A stretch of DNA of 23,837 nucleotides from positions 1-23,837 of the forward strand of contig JAEOTW010000053.1 in the NCBI GenBank assembly GCA_016839655.1. The letters run 5' to 3'. Made by a program: the position numbers and the translations under genes. The notes below the pieces were generated by a model. It did not search any database and was not told the DNA's origin. It saw only the letters and a list, made by a program, of their open reading frames with translations. The first letter of the stretch is position 1, and each line of letters begins with the position of its first letter. Shown one piece after another: positions 1 to 5,282 of the stretch. Source of the DNA: Promethearchaeota archaeon. GTDB lineage: Archaea; Asgardarchaeota; Lokiarchaeia; Sigynarchaeales; SOKP01.

Positions 1-110
1 ATGATATTCCAACAATATTCCTAGAATTTGATGTTACCGTTCCAATTGGTCAATTCAAGACTCGTGTTGAAGCATTTTTAGAAATAATAAGAGAGGAGGA
101 TCTTTTTTAA
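1..110 (+). CDS. bzdN: Benzoyl-CoA reductase BzdN/BcrC-like subunit, C-terminal fragment
   Basis: Open from the window edge in the frame starting at base 3 and ending at a TAA at 108-110; about 35 residues are visible. The tail carries IPTIFLEFDVTVP followed by IGQFKTRVEAFLE, the typical C-terminal end of the HgdB/BcrC/BzdN family of 2-hydroxyacyl-CoA dehydratase and benzoyl-CoA reductase subunits. In the enzyme this subunit pairs with BzdO/BcrB to form the substrate-binding, [4Fe-4S]-containing reductase half. The next subunit starts 18 bases downstream behind a strong ribosome binding site, so the two are almost certainly co-transcribed. The family call is firm for such a short piece. The choice of BzdN over a generic dehydratase subunit rests on the order of the genes that follow. 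Confidence 0.75.
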   Translation, partial: DIPTIFLEFDVTVPIGQFKTRVEAFLEIIREEDLF

Positions 111-116
111 TAAAAA

Positions 117-121
117 GGAGG
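117..121 (+). promoter_or_regulatory. Shine-Dalgarno site of bzdO-like gene
   Basis: GGAGG lies 7 bases before the ATG at 129 and supports that start. It is the strongest ribosome binding site in the upstream part of the locus. Confidence 0.8.
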
Positions 122-128
122 AATTAAT

Positions 129-1442
129 ATGATGGAAACAAAATATCCAACCGAACCGTTAAAATGTTGGAATAGTGCTAAAACTCTTAGAGAGAATTAT
201 TATAAAGATTTTGCTGAAGCTCATGATAAAGGTGGGCTTCGGTGGGCAGGTGGAGCATGGTCATTCGATGCAATCCCTGCGGGATTAGGAGATGATGTTT
301 ATTCTTTAACGGGAGAGCCTTATGGAGCGACTGTTGCATTTAATGATAAATTCGCTTTAGAATGTCATGAAGCAACTGAAGCAAAGGGATTTGCCCGAGA
401 TCTATGTTCATATATGCGAAATTATTGGGGTTCTATTCTTATTAACAAGTATGCATGGCCTCAATTTTCCGAGGAATTCCCAAAACCAGATTTTATTTGG
501 CAAGATCATATTTGTTGTTCACATGCTAAATGGTATCAAGTAGCAAGTGACCTTGAAGGAGGAATTCCTTCGTTTTGTATTGATGTTTCAGTAGGACCAT
601 ACGAAGAACGAACAGAACACAAGATCAATTATATTGTGGGTCAAATGCATGATGGAATTAAGTGGCTCGAAAAAGTCACTGGAAGAGATTATGATGATGA
701 ATTGTTAATAAAAGCAGTTAAGAACGAATTTCGTTCATGCCATTATTGGTCTGCAATTTGCGAGCTTAACAAAGCAATCCCCGCTCCTTTAGATGAAAAA
801 TCTATGTATTCATTATATGTTCTTGGAACTTTAAGAAAATCAGCTCAATGGACAGCAGATTTTTATGAAAAAGAATTATATCCAGAAGTAAAAGATCGTG
901 TAGAAAGAGGTATAGCTGCTGTTGGAAATGAAAGGTGTCGAATTATGACAGATACTCAACCTCCATGGGCATTTTTAAGGATATTTCGCTATTTGGAGCA
1001 ATATGGGTGTGTTTCTATTGGAAGCCTTTATACATTTGGGCTTATAGGATTATGGGAAGATAAAGAAGATGGAACTTGGGGTCCGAAATCTATTCCTGAT
1101 ATTGAGATAACAAATCGAGATGAAGCCCTACGAGCTCTAGCAGATTGGAATTTAAGCAAGCCAGAATGGCAGCACTTCTACCATCCAAAACTCAAATCGG
1201 ATATGATGATTAGAATCGCGAAAGAATGGAAACTTGATGGGGTTTTTCTGCACTTTAATAGAGGTTGCGAAGGTTTAAGCCTTGGAATTGCTGAAAATCG
1301 TTTAGCAATCCAAAAAGCAGGGATTCCAACTATGCCATTTGAAGGTAATATGGGAGATGAGAGAGAATTTGATCTTGAGAGGACAATGAAGCGTGTAGAT
1401 GCTTTTATGGAATCAATCGGAATGGAAAAAATGAAAATTTAG
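129..1442 (+). CDS. bzdO: Benzoyl-CoA reductase BzdO/BcrB-like subunit
   Basis: A 437-residue protein of the HgdB/BcrB family, near the usual 430-445 residues of BcrB/BzdO. With the upstream BzdN-like subunit it should form the catalytic dimer that binds benzoyl-CoA (or a related aromatic acyl-CoA) and holds the [4Fe-4S] cluster that passes low-potential electrons to the ring. Visible family marks are the cysteine pair C129-C130 followed by HAKWYQ, the NRGCEG motif with C380 in the second half, and the C-terminal [18 protein letters not shown] block. The start has GGAGG 7 bases upstream; an ATG immediately follows the first ATG, so either could be used. The stop codon overlaps the possible GTG of the next reading frame by one base. 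A 2-hydroxyacyl-CoA dehydratase role is the main alternative, but the paired ATPase subunits downstream favour benzoyl-CoA reductase. Confidence 0.85.
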   Translation: MMETKYPTEPLKCWNSAKTLRENYYKDFAEAHDKGGLRWAGGAWSFDAIPAGLGDDVYSLTGEPYGATVAFNDKFALECHEATEAKGFARDLCSYMRNYWGSILINKYAWPQFSEEFPKPDFIWQDHICCSHAKWYQVASDLEGGIPSFCIDVSVGPYEERTEHKINYIVGQMHDGIKWLEKVTGRDYDDELLIKAVKNEFRSCHYWSAICELNKAIPAPLDEKSMYSLYVLGTLRKSAQWTADFYEKELYPEVKDRVERGIAAVGNERCRIMTDTQPPWAFLRIFRYLEQYGCVSIGSLYTFGLIGLWEDKEDGTWGPKSIPDIEITNRDEALRALADWNLSKPEWQHFYHPKLKSDMMIRIAKEWKLDGVFLHFNRGCEGLSLGIAENRLAIQKAGIPTMPFEGNMGDEREFDLERTMKRVDAFMESIGMEKMKI

Positions 1443-1507
1443 TGTATTTAGTATTATTTTTTAAAAAGAATTTACTCAAAAAGAAAAAAGCGTTGGAAAT
1501 TAATCTC

Positions 1508-1987
1508 ATGAAGCGATATATAACTATAATTATCGGTCTTTTAACTATACTGGTAGTTTTTTTCGTTCCTTTTGGTATCATGATAGATTTAGGTCCTGGA
1601 CCTAATAGTATTGTTTCAATGATATGGGAGGTTCCTCTCACTCCAGCATGGTATTCAATTCGATTTTTCAGCGCTTTTCTCTATTATTTTGAATATATTT
1701 TTTTTAGATTTATCTTTGTAGTATATGTTATTCTATTAATGGTTGGAAAATTTAATAAAAAGCGATTTATATTGATTGGTGTGATAAGTGAGCTTATTCC
1801 TTTAGCATTAGCAATACCTTCAACATTTATCCTTAATGTTCAAGGAGATAACTTGCATGTAATCATATATCCTATCCCAATTTTAATGATATTTGATCTA
1901 ATTATAGTTTATTTATCAAATCAATTAGATCTTATTAAAACAAGTAATGAAATCTATAATAACAAAATTTTAAAAGAAAATATGTAA
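1508..1987 (+). CDS. Small multi-pass membrane protein between bzdO and bzdP
   Basis: I do not recognise this family. From the ATG at 1508 it has 159 residues and four hydrophobic stretches: near the N-terminus after MKRYI, around the FEYIFFRF segment, the FILIGVISELIPL segment, and the IIYPIPILMIFDL segment. It ends in a short polar tail. The frame is open back to a GTG at 1442 that overlaps the bzdO stop, which would add a lysine-rich 22-residue leader; the ATG before the first membrane segment looks more natural. No cysteine clusters, heme-binding motifs or transporter signatures are visible. It lies in the same direction inside an otherwise conserved subunit order, 11 bases before bzdP, so it is probably co-transcribed. 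A membrane anchor or transporter for the pathway is possible, but nothing in the sequence proves it. Confidence 0.65.
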   Translation: MKRYITIIIGLLTILVVFFVPFGIMIDLGPGPNSIVSMIWEVPLTPAWYSIRFFSAFLYYFEYIFFRFIFVVYVILLMVGKFNKKRFILIGVISELIPLALAIPSTFILNVQGDNLHVIIYPIPILMIFDLIIVYLSNQLDLIKTSNEIYNNKILKENM

Positions 1988-1998
1988 AGTGGTTTAAT

Positions 1999-2784
1999 TT
2001 GATAACAGCAGGAATTGATTGTGGTTCTAAAAACACGAAAGTTGTACTTTTGGAGAATAATAATGTTTTATCAACATCATCAGTACTAAGTGGTTTTGAT
2101 CAAGAAGAATCAGCTCAACAAGCATTAAATAGTGCTTTAGAAAAAGCAAAACTTAAACAGGAAGATATTAAACATATTACAGCAACAGGAGCAGGAATGG
2201 AAGCAATTTTTTTTGCGAATGATAATATTACAACTATTACAGCTGATGGTCGAGGTACTTTTTTTCTTTTCCCTTCAGCTCGTACGGTTATTGATATTGG
2301 AGCAGAGGAAGGATTAGTTGTGAAACTCGATGAGAACGGAAAAGTTAAAGATTTTGGAATTAATGAAAAATGTGCTGCTGGGGCTGGTGCTTTCATAGAA
2401 GCCATGTCAAGAGCATTAGAAGTAGATATCGAAACAATGGGAGAACTTTCTTTAAACTCAACAAAACAAATTCCAATGAATGCTCAGTGCACTATTTTTG
2501 CTGAATCCGAAGTGGTTTCGTTGATTCACCAAAAAACTTCAAAAGAGGATATAATCCGAGCAGTTCATGATGCTATTGCTGATAGAAATACAAGTATGGT
2601 TCGACAAATAGGTATTGAGAAAGACGTAGCATTAATAGGTGGTGTTGCGAATAACATAGGTTTTGTAGATTCTATGAATAAGAACTTGGGTTTTGACCTT
2701 TTAGTACCAAAAGATGTTATTGCACCAGAATATGTTAGTGCTTTAGGAGCAGCACTTGTAGCACAAGATAAAATTGGAGGTTAA
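1999..2784 (+). CDS. bzdP: Benzoyl-CoA reductase ATPase subunit, BzdP/BcrD-like
   Basis: A 261-residue ASKHA-fold ATPase of the BadF/BadG/BcrA/BcrD/HgdC group. These subunits form a dimer bridged by one [4Fe-4S] cluster and couple ATP hydrolysis to electron injection into the reductase half. The phosphate-binding motif GIDCGSKNTK is at residues 5-14. The two cluster cysteines are C125 (KCAAGAGAF) and C164 (QCTIFAESE), 39 residues apart as in HgdC. The second phosphate/adenosine motif is GGVANN near residue 215. The start is a TTG at 1999 directly before ITAGIDCG, with only a weak upstream SD. The last coding bases hold the ribosome binding site of the next gene, indicating coupled translation. 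A decayed second copy of this gene's 3' part lies at 4210-4367. Confidence 0.85.
   Translation: MITAGIDCGSKNTKVVLLENNNVLSTSSVLSGFDQEESAQQALNSALEKAKLKQEDIKHITATGAGMEAIFFANDNITTITADGRGTFFLFPSARTVIDIGAEEGLVVKLDENGKVKDFGINEKCAAGAGAFIEAMSRALEVDIETMGELSLNSTKQIPMNAQCTIFAESEVVSLIHQKTSKEDIIRAVHDAIADRNTSMVRQIGIEKDVALIGGVANNIGFVDSMNKNLGFDLLVPKDVIAPEYVSALGAALVAQDKIGG
2776..2780 (+). promoter_or_regulatory. Shine-Dalgarno site fixing the bzdQ start
   Basis: GGAGG, inside the last codons of bzdP, is 8 bases before the ATG at 2789. It overlaps the in-frame TTG at 2774, so translation should begin at 2789. Confidence 0.75.
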
Positions 2785-2788
2785 AATT

Positions 2789-3676
2789 ATGTCAAATGCA
2801 GAATCAGAAAAAGAATATTGGAGATGGACTGAGTCTCGTTATACTCACCCTGATTTAAAATGGGAAGATGGGGATATCATCACAGCAGGAGTAGATGTTG
2901 GTTCAGTCAGTACCCAATCTGTAATAATGGTAGATGGTGAAATTTATTGTTATGCAAGCATGAGAACGGGAGCTAATAGTCCAGACAGCGCAAATAATGC
3001 TATGGATTGGGCGCTTGATGGTACTGGTTTAACATTAGATAAGATTCAATATGTTGTTGGAACCGGATATGGACGAGTTAATGTCCCCTTCGCAAAACGA
3101 GCAATTACAGAAATTGCATGTCATGCAAGAGGAGCTAACTTTATTTATGGTCCAGAAATTCGGACTGTGTTAGATATGGGAGGCCAAGATTGTAAAGCTA
3201 TACGTTGTGATCAACGTGGTAAGGTTACGGCATTTCTTATGAATGATAAGTGTGCAGCAGGAACCGGAAGAGGGATGGAAGTATTCGCAGATTTGCTTCA
3301 AGTACATATTAATGATGTAGGAAAATTATCCTTAGAAGTTGACAAAGAACCTGAACCTGTTAGTAGTACATGTGTAGTTTTTGCAAAGTCAGAAGCAGTT
3401 GGATTACTCAGAAAGGGATGGCCAAAAGAAAAAGTTTTGGCAGCTTATTGCTCAGCGATGGCACATCGAGTTGTAACTTTATTACAAAGACTTGGAATTG
3501 AAGAAAAATTCGCTATAACTGGAGGAATTGCTAAAAATATTGGTGTTGTCAAAAGAATCGAAGATGAATTAAAGCTTAAAGCCCCCGAGCCTAATATTGA
3601 TCCTCAACTCGCAGGAGCTATTGGTGCCGCGTTATTTGCTAAAGCTCTAGTTGAAAAAGAACGAAAAAAAGCCTAA
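2789..3676 (+). CDS. bzdQ: Benzoyl-CoA reductase ATPase subunit, BzdQ/BcrA-like
   Basis: 295 residues from the ATG at 2789. A TTG at 2774 would add five residues but overlaps the ribosome binding site. This is the second ASKHA ATPase of the complex. It has a short N-terminal extension (EYWRWTESRYTHPDLKW), then the phosphate loop GVDVGSVSTQS, the GTGYGRVNVPFA block, DMGGQD, the cluster cysteines C155 (KCAAGTGRG) and C195 (TCVVFAKSEA), and GGIAKN near the C-terminus. Length and N-terminus fit the BzdQ form (about 293 residues) better than BcrA of the Thauera type (about 430). The start follows the bzdP stop by 4 bases. The pair BzdP/BzdQ is expected to form a heterodimer with one shared [4Fe-4S] cluster and to hydrolyse ATP for each electron delivered. 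Confidence 0.87.
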   Translation: MSNAESEKEYWRWTESRYTHPDLKWEDGDIITAGVDVGSVSTQSVIMVDGEIYCYASMRTGANSPDSANNAMDWALDGTGLTLDKIQYVVGTGYGRVNVPFAKRAITEIACHARGANFIYGPEIRTVLDMGGQDCKAIRCDQRGKVTAFLMNDKCAAGTGRGMEVFADLLQVHINDVGKLSLEVDKEPEPVSSTCVVFAKSEAVGLLRKGWPKEKVLAAYCSAMAHRVVTLLQRLGIEEKFAITGGIAKNIGVVKRIEDELKLKAPEPNIDPQLAGAIGAALFAKALVEKERKKA

Positions 3677-3715
3677 TTTTATTTTAAAAATAATTATAAA
3701 AATACAGTGAAGTTT

Positions 3716-4006
3716 ATGACAAAGGCTAATTATGGTTACAAGGACGGTTCAGGAGAATATTTTATCACTATCGATACAGATTTATGTAATTCATGTGGAA
3801 AATGCGTAGAAGTTTGCCCTGCAGGTGTTCTCGAAATGGCAGAAGATGAGTTAGATCCCTTAGGGGATGAAATTATCGCGACTGTGTCTGAAGAGCACCG
3901 CAAGAAAATTAAATACTCATGTGCTCCTTGTAAACCAGGTGGAGAGTCAAGAAGATTGCCATGTGTAGAAGTTTGTGAACCTGTAGCAATAGAACACTCT
4001 TGGTAG
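3716..4006 (+). CDS. bzdM: Two-cluster [4Fe-4S] ferredoxin, BzdM-like
   Basis: A 96-residue ferredoxin from the ATG at 3716; an in-frame GTG at 3707 would add three residues. The first cluster motif is CNSCGKCVEVCP (CX2CX2CX3C). The second is unusual: CAPC, then ten residues, then CVEVC (CX2CX10CX3C). Longer loops in the second motif are known from Chromatium-type ferredoxins, including those that serve class I benzoyl-CoA reductases. It should be the soluble electron donor for the BzdP/BzdQ activator. It lies 39 bases after bzdQ, the place of bzdM in the Azoarcus-type order, and is followed by the gene-remnant gap. The functional pairing is inferred from position and motif. Confidence 0.8.
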   Translation: MTKANYGYKDGSGEYFITIDTDLCNSCGKCVEVCPAGVLEMAEDELDPLGDEIIATVSEEHRKKIKYSCAPCKPGGESRRLPCVEVCEPVAIEHSW

Positions 4007-4046
4007 CGTCAAAAAATATGTTTTATTCAATCTTTTAAAAATTTAT

Positions 4047-4211
4047 TTAAGATAAATTTCTTTTTATAAAATCTATTACTTTTCTTGAAATTTGCAGGTC
4101 GATATCTGCAGGAATTTCTCCACTTTCAACATCTAATCCAATTAAATTACAAAAAATTCTACGAAAATATTCATGTCTGGGAAAAGATAAAAAGCTTCGA
4201 GAATCCGTAGT
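4047..4211 (-). pseudogene. uxaC: Glucuronate isomerase (UxaC-like) C-terminal remnant
   Basis: On the minus strand from about 4211 down to the TAA at 4047-4049, the frame encodes TDSRSFLSF followed by [14 protein letters not shown], then [13 protein letters not shown]. This closely matches, from memory of the family, the conserved C-terminal block of uronate isomerase ([24 protein letters not shown]). The last residues after DIDL are more diverged. Only about 55 of the roughly 450-470 residues of the family remain, and the frame enters unrelated sequence (antisense of a bzdP fragment) at the 5' end, so this is a truncated relic. An intact uxaC is not in the window. Sugar-acid metabolism has no evident link to the surrounding aromatic cluster. 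Confidence 0.6.
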
Positions 4212-4367
4212 TATTGAACAAAATGTAGCATTAATAGGTAGTGTTGCGAATAACATTGGATTTGTAGATTTAATGAATAAGAATTTAGATTTTGAACTCT
4301 TGGTGCCAAAAATGGTGTTGCTCCAGAATATGTGAGAGATTTTTCTGTAGAATTTATACATAAATGA
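4210..4367 (+). pseudogene. Decayed 3' fragment of a second bzdP-like ATPase gene
   Basis: Read on the plus strand, this gives [17 protein letters not shown] then [16 protein letters not shown], closely paralleling the bzdP segment from base 2614 onward ([33 protein letters not shown]). A one-base loss in the A-run at 4308-4312 shifts the frame; correcting it restores [10 protein letters not shown], matching the APEYVS block of bzdP. The corrected frame then runs to a TGA at 4365-4367. Nucleotide identity to bzdP is high but interrupted by many substitutions, so this is an old paralogue or old duplicate rather than a recent copy. The N-terminal two thirds, including both phosphate loops' front half and the cluster cysteines, are missing. 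No product is expected. Confidence 0.8.
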
Positions 4368-4441
4368 AAAATTTTAAATGCATAGGAAATCTTACTTTTA
4401 GTTAGTCTTAATCCATATTAAAATTTCAATAGGTTTTAAAT

Positions 4442-5188
4442 ATGAGTGTAAAACTTAATAATGATTATTATATTAAAAGAAAAGCGAAATTACTGACAGA
4501 TTTTGAAGTATTATTATCCATGTCGCAAAAAATTCTTGCAGCAAAGTTTAATGAAACTAAAATTGATGAGTTATTTAATTTAATGAAAGTAGAATATGAA
4601 AATTTAATTCCTGAAATTCCTTACGTTGGAGGAATGAAAAATTTCTTTACTAATTTTCTAATCGGAGGTGCAGCCATTCTAGCGGTTATCCGTATTTTAG
4701 AAAAAGAAAAATTCACATTGCAAGAAGTTGGGAAATTCTTTTACGAACTATGTGATATTAATAACACATTTAGAAAAGAAAATATGGTAGAAATAGGTAA
4801 AGATCCCTCCCAATATCCATTTGAAAAGGAATATAGAGATTATATGAAAGCTGCAGCAGAAATGTCACAGAAAAGAGCATATCCTGATAACTGGGTAGCG
4901 GATTTTGTAGACGGTGAGGGTAAAAAATTCGAATGGGGTTTAAATGTTCATGAATGTGGGATTTATAAATTTCTTAAGAAATTTGATGCTGAAAAATACG
5001 CACCTATCATCTGTTTATCTGACTTTTCTGAGGCAAATATTTTTGGATATGGATTCTCTCGGACTCAGACAGTCTCAAATGGAGCCTCTATTTGTGACCA
5101 TAGATATATAACAGATATTAAAACACCGAGAGCATGGCCTCCAGATAAGATACCAGAATTCAAACTAAAACTAGAGGATTTCATTTAG
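4442..5188 (+). CDS. L-2-amino-thiazoline-4-carboxylate hydrolase-like protein
   Basis: A 248-residue protein that I place in the ATC hydrolase family (Pfam L-2-amino-thiazoline-4-carboxylic acid hydrolase), from the pattern in its C-terminal half: the ECGIYKF motif near residue 180, LSDFSEANIFGYGFSRTQT, and GASICDHRY near residue 217. The N-terminal half is mostly helical, with a glycine-rich hydrophobic stretch (FLIGGAAILAVIRIL) around residue 80. The conserved cysteines could act in catalysis, metal binding or structure; their role here is unknown. The ATG at 4442 has only a weak SD. Members of this family occur in many anaerobes with no thiazoline metabolism, so the name is a family label, not a proven reaction. 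Its position between the reductase genes and the electron-transfer flavoprotein suggests some association with the pathway. Confidence 0.65.
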   Translation: MSVKLNNDYYIKRKAKLLTDFEVLLSMSQKILAAKFNETKIDELFNLMKVEYENLIPEIPYVGGMKNFFTNFLIGGAAILAVIRILEKEKFTLQEVGKFFYELCDINNTFRKENMVEIGKDPSQYPFEKEYRDYMKAAAEMSQKRAYPDNWVADFVDGEGKKFEWGLNVHECGIYKFLKKFDAEKYAPIICLSDFSEANIFGYGFSRTQTVSNGASICDHRYITDIKTPRAWPPDKIPEFKLKLEDFI

Positions 5189-5210
5189 ATTTTAAAAAGT
5201 TTGAAATAAA

Positions 5211-5258
5211 AACCATAAGATTCACTTTCTCAATTAATAACTAATTAATTCTATGGTT
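5211..5258 (+). promoter_or_regulatory. Imperfect inverted repeat upstream of the 840-residue flavoprotein gene
   Basis: AACCATAAGATT (5211-5222) and AATTCTATGGTT (5247-5258) pair at 10 of 12 positions, with 24 bases between the arms. The repeat lies 24 bases before the ATG at 5283, where a regulator site or an mRNA hairpin could act. AT-rich sequence yields such repeats by chance, so the call is tentative. Confidence 0.25.
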
Positions 5259-5282
5259 AATTTTAACTAGAGAGTGTTTACT

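Larger units (their letters stand above)
4007..4441. other. 435-base gap holding two gene-tail remnants
   Basis: No intact gene is seen between the ferredoxin stop and the ATG at 4442. Bases 4047-4211 on the minus strand resemble the C-terminal end of a glucuronate isomerase. Bases 4210-4367 on the plus strand resemble the 3' end of bzdP. The two fragments meet at about 4210. Bases 4368-4441 are AT-rich and probably hold the promoter of the next gene, but I cannot place a convincing TATA box. A minus-strand reading frame runs through both fragments, but its N-terminal half is only the antisense of the bzdP remnant. Confidence 0.7.

Noticed and set aside
1442..1507. GTG start for the membrane protein, overlapping the bzdO stop
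   Set aside because: The added leader is lysine-rich with no family support; the ATG at 1508 directly before the first membrane segment is preferred, though the GTG cannot be excluded.
1405..1641. Minus-strand 78-residue reading frame
   Set aside because: It overlaps the bzdO end and the membrane-protein gene in antisense, is low-complexity, and has no recognisable domain.
2115..2405. Minus-strand 96-residue reading frame inside bzdP
   Set aside because: Antisense shadow of a clearly conserved ATPase gene.
4212..4361. N-terminal half of the 104-residue minus-strand reading frame at 4047-4361
   Set aside because: It is the antisense of the bzdP-like remnant on the plus strand; only the C-terminal part has protein-family similarity (UxaC).
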